From Micromonospora sp. NBC_01699 (GTDB lineage: Bacteria > Actinomycetota > Actinomycetes > Mycobacteriales > Micromonosporaceae): a stretch of DNA of 64,000 bases. The notes beneath the pieces are model-generated. The model searched no databases and was not told where the DNA came from. It saw nothing but the letters and a program-made list of their open reading frames with translations. The stretch lies in contig NZ_CP109199.1 in NCBI RefSeq assembly GCF_036250065.1, positions 6,324,001 to 6,388,000 of the forward strand. Direction: 5' to 3'. This document shows, piece by piece, positions 25,905-35,173 of the stretch. A program made the position numbers and the translations under genes. How positions within the stretch are numbered: the stretch's first letter is position 1; each line of letters opens with the position of its first letter.

Positions 25905-28900
25905 GTGGAGAATAAGTGGGTGGCGGGCCGGTTCCGCCTCCTGGACGAGATCGGCCACGGCGGTATGGGCGTTGTGTACCGCGCCACCGACGACCGGGAA
26001 ACCGAGGACAGCAAACATCGCCTGGTCGCCGTGAAGCTGATCCTGCCCGACCTCCTGCGAACAAGCGTCGACGCCAGCGAGCGGGCGAGGCGGGTGAAGC
26101 GATTCACGCGCGAAGTACGGATCATGAAAAGGCTCCGGCACCCGAACCTGACCCAGATCATCGCCGGTGACGCCGACATCGAGCAGCCGTACCTCGCCAT
26201 GGAGTTGCTCGACGGAACCACCCTCACGGAGCTACAGAAAAACGGCAAGCAGATCCCGATCAGTTGGATCGCCGCCATCGGCGCGCAGATTGCCGAGGGC
26301 CTGTCCGAGGCGCACGCGACGGACATCATCCATCGCGACCTCAAACCCGACAACGTCATGTTGTTACGCGGCGGCTTGGTCAAGGTTCTCGACTTCGGCA
26401 TCGGCCAGATCATCGGCGACGACGCCACCCGGGTGACCAGGCCGGGCATACCGCCCGGCAGCGACCCGTACATGGCGCCCGAACAGCTACGCTCCGAAAG
26501 CCTGACCCCGGCGGCCGACCTCTTCTCCCTCGGCTGCACGCTGTACATGCTGCTCGTCGGCGCGGTTCCATTCGCCGGAGATCGTACCGAGCTCAAGGAG
26601 AGCCACGACCAGCAAACCGCGCCGCCCATCGGACCGCAACGGGCTGACTCGCCGAGCGATCTGAACCGACTCATCGAGCGGATGCTCGAACGCAAGCCGG
26701 TCGACCGCCCTCCGGATGCGGTCACCATTCGCGACGAGTTGCTGAGGTTCGCCGTCGGCGGGAACCGGCTCGCCGGCTGGGAGGAGTTCGACCCCGTACG
26801 GCAGGTCGCGGCCATGCGGGTCACGGGCCTCGGCCGGGGCGGGGCGACCGACACGGAGTCCGACGTGTCGGCCCGGCCCGCCGGGGCGGGGATGGACGTT
26901 TTCGGCGTACACCGCAGGCTCATCGACGAGTACCGCTCGTTTGCCTGGAACGGCACGATCATCCGGGACGAACGCATCGCCACCTTCGTGGAGGACGATC
27001 TCGACACCAAGTCACAGTGGCCCGACCCGTGGCTGTCGTTGAATCCGTACTTCGCCTCCGGCGGCAGTGTGAGTGAACTTGCCGCCTCCGGAGTGCTCCA
27101 CCCGGAGTGCGCACGGATCTTCCAGGCCGGCAAGACCGAGGGCGGCACGAAATGCGACGGTCGCCCGCTCACCCTGCACCGGCACCAGCGGCAGGCGATC
27201 GACATCGCCAAGACCGGCGCCTCGTACGTGCTCACCACCGGCACCGGCTCAGGCAAGTCGATGGCGTACGTGGTGCCGATCGTGGATCGGGTGCTGCGCG
27301 ACCGTGAACGGGAGGGCGCCAGCAGCCGCAAACGGGTCCGAGCAATCATCGTTTACCCCATGAATGCCCTGGCCAACAGCCAGGTGAAAGAACTCGAAAA
27401 GTACCTGCGCGACGGCTACGGCGAGGGGCATGAGCCGGTCACCTTCGCCCGGTACACGGGTCAGGAAACTCAGCCGCAGCGTAGACAGATCCACGAGAAC
27501 CCGCCGGACATCCTGCTGACCAACTACGTGATGCTGGAGCTGATGCTCACCCGTCCGGACGACCGGCGTTCCCTCATCCGGATGGCAAGAGGGCTGGACT
27601 TCCTCGTCTTCGACGAACTGCACACATACCGTGGTCGGCAGGGCGCCGACGTGGCCCTGCTCATCCGCCGGGTACGCGAGGCGTGTCGGGCGGACCGCGT
27701 CCAGTGTGTCGGCACCTCGGCCACCATCGCCGGCACGGACGGCCCCGATGGCCCCGACCAGCGCGAGGTTGTCGCGCAGATCGCGAGCACGCTCTTCGGT
27801 ACCGAGGTCGGCACGGAGAACGTGATCGGTGAGACGCTGATTCGCGCCACCGGGGAGCCGCCGGCGACAATCTCGGCACAGCGGCTGCGGACGCCGAAGG
27901 CGCCATCCGGGTTCGACGATCTGGTGGACGATCCGCTCGCCCGCTGGATCGAGGCGCGTTTTGGTCTGTTCGAGGGCCCGTCGGGACACCCAATCCGACA
28001 GCGGCCCGCGAAGATCGAGGACGCAGCAGCCGAACTCGCCCGGACGAGCGGTCTCCCCGTGGTCGAGTGCGCCGACGCGATCCGCCGTACGCTGGAAGCC
28101 GGTTCACAGGCGCGGCACCCGGTCACCGGACGGCCCCTGTTCGCCTTCCGCCTGCACCAGTTTCTCTCCAAGGGCGACACCGTCTACAGCACGGTGGAGA
28201 GCAGAGCGGATCGCTACCTGACCCGCGACTACCAGCTCGTCCGGCCCGGACCCGACCGGAAGATCCTGCTGCCGCTGGCGTTCTGCCGGGAGTGCGGACA
28301 GGACTTTCTCACCGTCTGGCGCACCGAGAAGGAGGACGGTCGGATCGTCTACGAGCCGCGTCGGGACACCGTGGCCACCGGTGGACGGACCTGGGACGGC
28401 TACCTCTACGTCGACCCCGACCGGCCCTGGCCGCACAGCCTCGACGAGGCTGTCGCCGAGCGCCGCCTGCCGGACTCGTGGCTGGACAGCGATGGCCACG
28501 GCACGGTACGCGAGGCATACCGGCGGCGGCTGCCCCGGGCCATCACCGTCGACGCGACCGGTGTGGAGGGCCGTGGCGACCTCCGGGCGGCTTTCATCCC
28601 GTCTCCCTTCCTGTTCTGCCCGCACTGCAACGTCAGCTACGAACAGACCAGACGCAGGGACTTCGCCAAACTGGCCACTCTCGGTCAGGAGGGGCGTTCG
28701 TCCGCGACCTCGCTGATCTCCGCTTCCATCGTCCGTTCGCTCCTGGCCGCACCCGCGGACGCACTGCCCGAGAGGGCTCGCAAGCTGCTTACGTTCGTCG
28801 ACAATCGACAGGATGCCTCCCTGCAAGCCGGCCATTTCAACGACTTCGTTCAGATCATCCAGCTACGCGGTGCCCTGTATCAGGCGGTCGCGAAAGCGGG

Positions 28901-31900
28901 CGACGACGGCATCAAGCACGAACAGTTGGCGAACCGGATCACGGAGGCCCTGAACCTGGAACTCGCCGACTACGCCAGCGGCGCGGACCTGCCGCCCTCG
29001 ATGACCCGCAACGCCGCCCAGACCCTGCGCGACGTCATCGCCTTCCGTCTCTACCTCGACCTGGAGCGCGGTTGGCGGGTGACCATGCCCAACCTGGAAC
29101 AGACCGGGCTGGTCACCATCGACTACGCCGACCTGCGGTGGCTGGCCGAGCAACGGACCAGGTGGTCCGGCAAGCTGACCCCGCTGCTCGACGTCGGGCC
29201 CGGCGAGCGGGTCGAGATCATGCGCACGCTGCTCGACGAGATGCGGCGTGCGCTCGCCATCGACGTGAAGCACTTCCACGACGACTTCGACTCGCTCCAG
29301 CGCGCCAGCGAGGAGCGCCTGATCAGTCCCTGGGTCCTCACCAGGGACGACCGCCCCCAGGTCGGTACCGCCTATGCCCAGTCGTCGAAGCCGGGGCTGG
29401 ACCGCTCCGGCCTATTCCTCTCCGGACGAGGCAAGTTCGGCAAGTACCTGCGCCGGGTGCACCTCGCCCACCTGAACCTGTCGATCGCCGATACCCAGGA
29501 GATCATCGAACAGCTCCTTGAGTTGCTGGTCGCGATCGGTCTGGTGAACAAGGTCGGCATGACGGCACCCCAGCGTGCCGGTCGCGCCCGTCGGGTCGCC
29601 CGACCGACCATGACCGGCTACCGCGTCCTGGCCGGCGCCCTGATCTGGCGGGTCGGTACCGGCCGGACCGGTAGCCACGACCCGCTGACCCGCACCTACG
29701 CCAGCGGCGACGGCCCGCGGGTGAACGCGTTCTTCCGCGACCTCTATCGGAAACGGGCGGGTACGTTCGGCGGGCTCACGGCTCTGGAGCACACCGCCCA
29801 GGTGGCCCCGCACGAGCGGGAGCTGCGGGAGCAGGCCTTCCGCGACGCGGAGCTGCGGCTGCTCTACTGCTCACCGACCATGGAACTGGGAGTTGACATC
29901 TCCGAGCTCAACGCGGTCCTCATGCGCAACGTGCCGCCCACGCCGGCCAACTACGCGCAGCGCAGCGGACGGGCGGGGCGGTCCGGGCAGCCCGCACTCG
30001 TGGTCACCTACTGTGCCACCGGCAGCAGCCACGACCAGTACTACTTCCGCCGCTCGGAACGGATGGTGGCGGGAGCGGTCGTACCGCCCCGGCTCGACCT
30101 CGCCAACGAGGATCTCGTCCGATCCCACGTGCAGGCCATCTGGCTCGCCGAGGCCGGGCTCAAGCTCAACCGTGCCATCCCGAGCATCATCGACATCAGC
30201 TACGCCGAGGACGCCAGATATCCCAACCCAGGGCTCGACCTGCTCGACCACATCGAGGCGGCCCTTCGCGACACCACCGCCCGGGACCGAGCGGTGTCGG
30301 CCGCCCGGCGGGTCTTCGGCGGACTGATCGCCGCCTACAGCCGTACGCCGTGGTGGGACGACCGGTGGATCGAGGAGACCGTCGCGACCGCCCCCGAGCG
30401 GTTCGATCTGGCCTTCGAGCGCTGGCGGCTCCTCTTCCGGGCGGCTCTGGTCGATCAGGCCGAGCAGAACCGACGGGTTCTGGACCACACGCTCACCGAG
30501 AAGGACCGCGAGAGCGCCGCGAAGCGCCGCCGTGAGGCCGAGACACAGCTCACCCTGCTCAAGAACGAAAGCGTGGAGAGCAGTTCCGTGCTCTCCGACT
30601 TCAATCCGTACCGGTACCTGGCCAGCGAGGGATTCCTACCCGGGTACTCGTTCCCGCGTCTACCGCTCGCCGCCTATGTCCCGACCAGCGGGCGGCGTGC
30701 CGGCGACGGTGACTATCTGCAACGACCCCGGTTCCTGGCTATCCGCGAGTTCGGGCCGGGTGCGTTGATCTACCACGAGGGAGCCCGCTACCAGGTCACC
30801 CGCATTCAACTGCCGCCGGATCCATCCGGTCACATCGTCACCAGTGAGGCCCGCAGGTGTACGAGTTGTGGATACCACCACGACGTGCGCGACCGGTGGG
30901 AAAAGTGTGAGATGTGCGGCGGCCAGCTGCCCGAGGCAACCCATGGTCTGCTGAAACTGCATACGGTCTACACTGTGCGCCGGGCGCAGATCTCCTCGGA
31001 CGAAGAGGAGCGCCGACGGGCAGGCTTCAATTTGGCCACGTCCTACCGTTTCCACGACCGTGGCATTCGCCCCGGTCGTCAGGACGCCGTGGTCGCGGAC
31101 ACCACGGGCCAGATCGCCACTCTGTCGTACGGCGACTCGGCCACGGTCCGGATCACCAACCTCAGCCGGGTCGGGGCGAAACCGGGCGAGCAAGACGGGT
31201 TCTGGCTCGATCCCGTCGACGGCCGCTGGCTGAACGAACGGGACGCCAGCGAGGCGTCGGGCGACTCCAGCGAGATGCCCCTCGTTGACGCCGACGGCAA
31301 CGAGAAACGCAGCAAGAAGCGCGTCCTGCCCTACGTCGAGGACCGCCGCAACATCCTGGTGCTCCGGCTCGACGAGCCGTTGCCGGAATCGGGCGCCGTC
31401 TCGCTCATGTACGCGCTCGAACGCGGTATCGAGGCCGCCTTCGAGTTGGAGGACTCCGAGCTGAGCAGCGAACTGCTCCGCAAGGAGGGCCCACACGACT
31501 GGATGTTGTTCACCGAGGCCGCCGAGGGCGGGGCCGGTGTGCTGCGACTCACGCAGGCCGAGCCGGGCGCTCTGGCCCGCGCCGCGGTCGTGGCACTCGC
31601 CATTTGTCACTTCAGCCCGGAGGGCGACGACCTCGGCGGTCAACACCCCGACCGTCCCTGTGCCCTGGGCTGCTACGAGTGCCTGCTGACGTACGGCAAC
31701 CAGCCCCACCATGCCCTCATCGATCGTCACCTCGCCCGCGATCTGCTGCTCCGCCTCGCCGCCGGACAGGCACGCACGATCGGCGAACGCGAGTCGCGAG
31801 CAGAGCAGTCGGAGCGGCTGACTGCGCGGTCCGGAAGCATCCTGGAGGCCACGTTGCTCGCCTGGCTCCGGGAGGGTGGCCGGCGTCTGCCGGACGAAGG

Positions 31901-32144
31901 GCGGGTTTTCGTCCACGAGGCATCGGCCCGGCCCGACTTCGTCTACCGGCTGCCCGGCGCCAACGTCGCGGTCTTCGTCGACGGCGAGGACGGTGACCGC
32001 GACAGCGACACTGAGCGCGACGACGAAGCGACGGAGCGGCTGTACAACAAGGGTTGGGATGTCGTCCGGTTCGGTCCGGAGGCGGGCTGGAGCGCCCTCG
32101 CCCAGCAGTACGAGCGCTACTTCGGCTCGGAGCCCGACGGCTGA
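25905..32144 (+). CDS. Giant Ser/Thr kinase - DEAD-like helicase - DUF1998 - nuclease fusion (DrmA/DrmB-like)
   Basis: The protein has 2079 residues. Residues 9-280 are a complete Hanks-type kinase: HGGMGVVYRA, VAVKL (K44), HRDLKPDN (143-150), DFG (163-165) and APE (191-193). Residues 420-1400 are a superfamily 2 helicase with GTGSGKS (446-452), DELH (570-573), TSAT (604-607) and a helicase C part with ELGVDIS and QRSGRAGRSGQ (about 1322-1360). Cysteine pairs (FCRECGQD, FCPHCN, CTSCGY, CEMCGG) and CALGCYECLLTYGNQ (about 1918) define the MrfA/DUF1998 (DrmB-like) part. Residues 1975-2065 (RPDFVY, VAVFVDG, GWDVVRFG) look like a VSR/PD-(D/E)XK nuclease fold. GTG 25905 follows AAGGAG. I infer an antiphage helicase-nuclease whose activity is gated by phosphorylation. 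Confidence 0.88.
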   Translation: MENKWVAGRFRLLDEIGHGGMGVVYRATDDRETEDSKHRLVAVKLILPDLLRTSVDASERARRVKRFTREVRIMKRLRHPNLTQIIAGDADIEQPYLAMELLDGTTLTELQKNGKQIPISWIAAIGAQIAEGLSEAHATDIIHRDLKPDNVMLLRGGLVKVLDFGIGQIIGDDATRVTRPGIPPGSDPYMAPEQLRSESLTPAADLFSLGCTLYMLLVGAVPFAGDRTELKESHDQQTAPPIGPQRADSPSDLNRLIERMLERKPVDRPPDAVTIRDELLRFAVGGNRLAGWEEFDPVRQVAAMRVTGLGRGGATDTESDVSARPAGAGMDVFGVHRRLIDEYRSFAWNGTIIRDERIATFVEDDLDTKSQWPDPWLSLNPYFASGGSVSELAASGVLHPECARIFQAGKTEGGTKCDGRPLTLHRHQRQAIDIAKTGASYVLTTGTGSGKSMAYVVPIVDRVLRDREREGASSRKRVRAIIVYPMNALANSQVKELEKYLRDGYGEGHEPVTFARYTGQETQPQRRQIHENPPDILLTNYVMLELMLTRPDDRRSLIRMARGLDFLVFDELHTYRGRQGADVALLIRRVREACRADRVQCVGTSATIAGTDGPDGPDQREVVAQIASTLFGTEVGTENVIGETLIRATGEPPATISAQRLRTPKAPSGFDDLVDDPLARWIEARFGLFEGPSGHPIRQRPAKIEDAAAELARTSGLPVVECADAIRRTLEAGSQARHPVTGRPLFAFRLHQFLSKGDTVYSTVESRADRYLTRDYQLVRPGPDRKILLPLAFCRECGQDFLTVWRTEKEDGRIVYEPRRDTVATGGRTWDGYLYVDPDRPWPHSLDEAVAERRLPDSWLDSDGHGTVREAYRRRLPRAITVDATGVEGRGDLRAAFIPSPFLFCPHCNVSYEQTRRRDFAKLATLGQEGRSSATSLISASIVRSLLAAPADALPERARKLLTFVDNRQDASLQAGHFNDFVQIIQLRGALYQAVAKAGDDGIKHEQLANRITEALNLELADYASGADLPPSMTRNAAQTLRDVIAFRLYLDLERGWRVTMPNLEQTGLVTIDYADLRWLAEQRTRWSGKLTPLLDVGPGERVEIMRTLLDEMRRALAIDVKHFHDDFDSLQRASEERLISPWVLTRDDRPQVGTAYAQSSKPGLDRSGLFLSGRGKFGKYLRRVHLAHLNLSIADTQEIIEQLLELLVAIGLVNKVGMTAPQRAGRARRVARPTMTGYRVLAGALIWRVGTGRTGSHDPLTRTYASGDGPRVNAFFRDLYRKRAGTFGGLTALEHTAQVAPHERELREQAFRDAELRLLYCSPTMELGVDISELNAVLMRNVPPTPANYAQRSGRAGRSGQPALVVTYCATGSSHDQYYFRRSERMVAGAVVPPRLDLANEDLVRSHVQAIWLAEAGLKLNRAIPSIIDISYAEDARYPNPGLDLLDHIEAALRDTTARDRAVSAARRVFGGLIAAYSRTPWWDDRWIEETVATAPERFDLAFERWRLLFRAALVDQAEQNRRVLDHTLTEKDRESAAKRRREAETQLTLLKNESVESSSVLSDFNPYRYLASEGFLPGYSFPRLPLAAYVPTSGRRAGDGDYLQRPRFLAIREFGPGALIYHEGARYQVTRIQLPPDPSGHIVTSEARRCTSCGYHHDVRDRWEKCEMCGGQLPEATHGLLKLHTVYTVRRAQISSDEEERRRAGFNLATSYRFHDRGIRPGRQDAVVADTTGQIATLSYGDSATVRITNLSRVGAKPGEQDGFWLDPVDGRWLNERDASEASGDSSEMPLVDADGNEKRSKKRVLPYVEDRRNILVLRLDEPLPESGAVSLMYALERGIEAAFELEDSELSSELLRKEGPHDWMLFTEAAEGGAGVLRLTQAEPGALARAAVVALAICHFSPEGDDLGGQHPDRPCALGCYECLLTYGNQPHHALIDRHLARDLLLRLAAGQARTIGERESRAEQSERLTARSGSILEATLLAWLREGGRRLPDEGRVFVHEASARPDFVYRLPGANVAVFVDGEDGDRDSDTERDDEATERLYNKGWDVVRFGPEAGWSALAQQYERYFGSEPDG

Positions 32145-32197
32145 CGGCGGCGGCGACCAGACAACCCTCATCGCCGCCGACCGGAGAGACGTCCTTG

Positions 32198-35173
32198 ATG
32201 ATCACCCCTTACGCCCCGGGTTCCCTGGTGTCCGCCCGCGACCGCGACTGGGTCGTGCTGCCGCAGAGTTCCGCCGACATGCTCGTCCTACGTCCGCTCG
32301 GCGGAGCCGACGACGAGATCGCTGCCGTCTTCCCAGCCACCGAGCAGGTACGCGGCGCCCAGTTCGCACCGCCGTCCGCCACCGATCTCGGCGATGCGCG
32401 GGCCGCCGGGCTGCTCCGCTCGGCCCTGCGCATCGGCTTCCGCTCCGGCGCCGGACCGTTTCGGTCACTTGCCGGGATCGCCGTCGAGCCCCGGGCGTAC
32501 CAGCTGGTACCGCTCATGATGGCGTTGCGACAGGCCACGGTCCGCATCCTGATCTCCGACGATGTCGGGATCGGCAAGACCGTCGAGGCCGGCCTCATCG
32601 CGGCCGAACTGCTCGCCCAGGGCAGTGCCCGAGCACTCGCCGTGCTCTGCTCGCCCGCCCTGACCGAACAGTGGCAGGCTGAGCTGCGTACCAAGTTCGG
32701 CATCGATGCCGAACTGGTTCTGTCCAGCACGGTCGCCAAGCTGGAGCGGAGCCTGGACCTGGGCCAGTCACTCTTCGACCGACACCCCCACGTGATCGTC
32801 TCCACCGATTTCATCAAGTCCGCCCGGCACCGCGACGACTTCGTCCGGCACTGCCCCGACCTGGTCATCGTCGACGAGGCACACACCTGCGTCGCGCCCG
32901 ACGACGGCGGCTCGCTCCAGAGTCAGCTCAGGTACGAGTTGCTGCAACGTGTCGCGGCCGACCCGACCCGGCACCTGCTCCTGGTGACGGCGACCCCGCA
33001 CAGCGGCAACGAGAGCGCCTTTCGTAACCTGCTCGGACTCGTCAAGCCCGAACTCGCCACGGTCGAGCTGGAGAACGATGCGGGTCGCCGGCTGCTCGCC
33101 CGCCATTTCGTGCACCGTAGACGGGCCGATGTCCGCAGGTACCTGACAACCAGCGACGGCCTCCACGACGACAACCTCGCGGAGGAGACGGTCTTCCCCT
33201 CGGACCGGCAGTTCAAGGACGAGACGTACCAGCTCTCCCCCGTTTACCGGGCGCTTCTCGACGACGCCATCGAATACACCCGCGAACGCGTCACCACGGC
33301 CGGTCAACGCAGTGGACGCGAAGGCCGGATCGCCTGGTGGTCGGCGATCGCGCTGCTTCGTTCGCTGGTTTCCTCGCCCCGCGCCGCCGCCCAGACACTG
33401 CGCACCCGCTCCGCGGCTGCGGCGGCCGGCAGTGCCGACGAGGCAGACCGGCTCGGTGCCTCTCTCGTGAGGGATGCAGCAGACGGCGACGCGCTGGAGG
33501 GGCTCGATGTCGCCCCGGGTGCCCGGACCGACGAGCCGACGACGAACGGCGGGGCGGCGAGGGCGCCGGACAGGGCGGAGAATCGACTCGGCGAGTTGGC
33601 GGATCGTGCGGCCCGGCTAGAGGGAACCACGGAGGACTGGAAGCTCGCGGCTCTGGTCACGCACGTCAAGGCCCTGCTCCGGGACGGTTATCACCCAATT
33701 GTCTTCTGCCGCTACATCCCGACCGCCGAGTACGTCGCCCAACACCTGGACGGCAACCTCGGCAAGCGCACGGTGGTGCGGGCCGTCACCGGGACTCTCT
33801 CGCCGCACCAACGCCTGGAGCGGATCGAGGAACTCGCCGAGATCGCCGGTGACGATCCACGCGCCCGACGCGTCCTGATCGCCACCGACTGCCTGTCCGA
33901 GGGCGTCAACCTGCAACACCACTTCGACGCCGTCGTCCACTACGACCTCGCTTGGAACCCGACCCGGCACGACCAGCGCGAAGGACGGGTCGACCGGTAC
34001 GGGCAGCGGCGCGACGTCGTCCGGGTCATCACCCTCTACGGCAGCGACAACGGCATCGACGGCAAGATCCTCGACGTCCTCATCCGAAAGCACCGCCAGA
34101 TCCGGAAGGACCTCGGCGTCTCCGTCTCCGTACCCGACGCGACCTCCATCGGCGTCACCGACGCGATCGTGGAATGGCTTCTGATCCACGGTCGGAAGGA
34201 CAGACAGGGCAGTCTGCTTGACCTGAAACAGGTCGGCGCCGTGGACCAGCACGCTCCACATCCGGGAATGGACTGGAACTCGGCCACGGAGCGAGAACGG
34301 AAGTCCCGGTCCCGTTTCGCCCAACGCTCGATCCGCCCGGAGCAGGTCGCCCGAGAGGTGGCCGCGATCCGCGACACGCTGGGCCGGGCATCCGAGGTGC
34401 ACGGCTTCGTCCGCCAGGCCCTCCATGCCCTCGACGGAGTCCTCCGTGATGTGGGGGGTCCTGGGGATTTCAGCGCGGACGTGAGCGGGACCCCGGCCGG
34501 ACTCCGCGACGCCCTCACCTCGGTCCTCGGTAGCCACGCCGCCGAGTCGGGCCGGCCCGTCGTCTTCCGCACCACGGCGGCGGTCGCACGAGGCGAGGCC
34601 GCGCTGGTGCGTACCGATCCGGCGGTCGTGGCGCTCGCGAGCTACGTACTCGATGCCGCCCTGGACGGCCGGACCGCCCAATCACGTCCCGCCCGGCGGT
34701 GCGGGGTCATCCGTACCCGGGCCGTCCGCGACCGGGTCACACTGCTGCTGGTTCGCTACCGTCTGCACCTCACCCTGCCATCGCGTAACGGTGTGCAGGA
34801 CCTCGTCGCCGAGGACGCGAGGCTGCTGGCGTTCGAGGGAGCAGCCGCCAACGCGCGGTGGCTAACCACCGGGGAAGCCGTCGGGCTGCTGGACACGACA
34901 ACCGCCGACGAGAACACCGATCCCATGTTCGGCGAGCGGACCGTGGGCCGGATCCTCGACGGCCTGCCCTCGGTCGCGGCGCATCTCGACGGGTACGGCG
35001 ACGAGCTCGCCGCCGAACTCCTCGCCTCGCATCGGCGGGTGCGCTATGCCTCCGGCGAGATCGTGCGCGGCCTCGCCGTCACCGCACAGAAACCCGCCGA
35101 CATCCTCGGCGTCTACGTCTACCTACCGGTGTCCGACGCAGCCTTCGGCGCACCCGCCGGAGGTGCCGCCTGA
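32198..35173 (+). CDS. drmD: SNF2-like helicase, DrmD-like (DISARM)
   Basis: The 991-residue protein is a Swi2/Snf2 ATPase: SDDVGIGKTVEAGLIAAEL near residue 120 (Walker A), VIVDEAHTCV near 225 (DEAH box), LLVTATPHSGN near 262, and a helicase C half with FCRYIPTAEYV, IATDCLSEGVNLQ and HDQREGRVDRYGQ. The N-terminal PGSLVSARDRDWVVLPQSS and the long C-terminal extension match DrmD of class 1 DISARM. The ATG has GGAGAG nine bases upstream. Its stop overlaps the start of the methyltransferase by one base (TGATG). Translocation along DNA to find foreign or unmodified sequence is the expected role. Confidence 0.88.
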   Translation: MITPYAPGSLVSARDRDWVVLPQSSADMLVLRPLGGADDEIAAVFPATEQVRGAQFAPPSATDLGDARAAGLLRSALRIGFRSGAGPFRSLAGIAVEPRAYQLVPLMMALRQATVRILISDDVGIGKTVEAGLIAAELLAQGSARALAVLCSPALTEQWQAELRTKFGIDAELVLSSTVAKLERSLDLGQSLFDRHPHVIVSTDFIKSARHRDDFVRHCPDLVIVDEAHTCVAPDDGGSLQSQLRYELLQRVAADPTRHLLLVTATPHSGNESAFRNLLGLVKPELATVELENDAGRRLLARHFVHRRRADVRRYLTTSDGLHDDNLAEETVFPSDRQFKDETYQLSPVYRALLDDAIEYTRERVTTAGQRSGREGRIAWWSAIALLRSLVSSPRAAAQTLRTRSAAAAAGSADEADRLGASLVRDAADGDALEGLDVAPGARTDEPTTNGGAARAPDRAENRLGELADRAARLEGTTEDWKLAALVTHVKALLRDGYHPIVFCRYIPTAEYVAQHLDGNLGKRTVVRAVTGTLSPHQRLERIEELAEIAGDDPRARRVLIATDCLSEGVNLQHHFDAVVHYDLAWNPTRHDQREGRVDRYGQRRDVVRVITLYGSDNGIDGKILDVLIRKHRQIRKDLGVSVSVPDATSIGVTDAIVEWLLIHGRKDRQGSLLDLKQVGAVDQHAPHPGMDWNSATERERKSRSRFAQRSIRPEQVAREVAAIRDTLGRASEVHGFVRQALHALDGVLRDVGGPGDFSADVSGTPAGLRDALTSVLGSHAAESGRPVVFRTTAAVARGEAALVRTDPAVVALASYVLDAALDGRTAQSRPARRCGVIRTRAVRDRVTLLLVRYRLHLTLPSRNGVQDLVAEDARLLAFEGAAANARWLTTGEAVGLLDTTTADENTDPMFGERTVGRILDGLPSVAAHLDGYGDELAAELLASHRRVRYASGEIVRGLAVTAQKPADILGVYVYLPVSDAAFGAPAGGAA

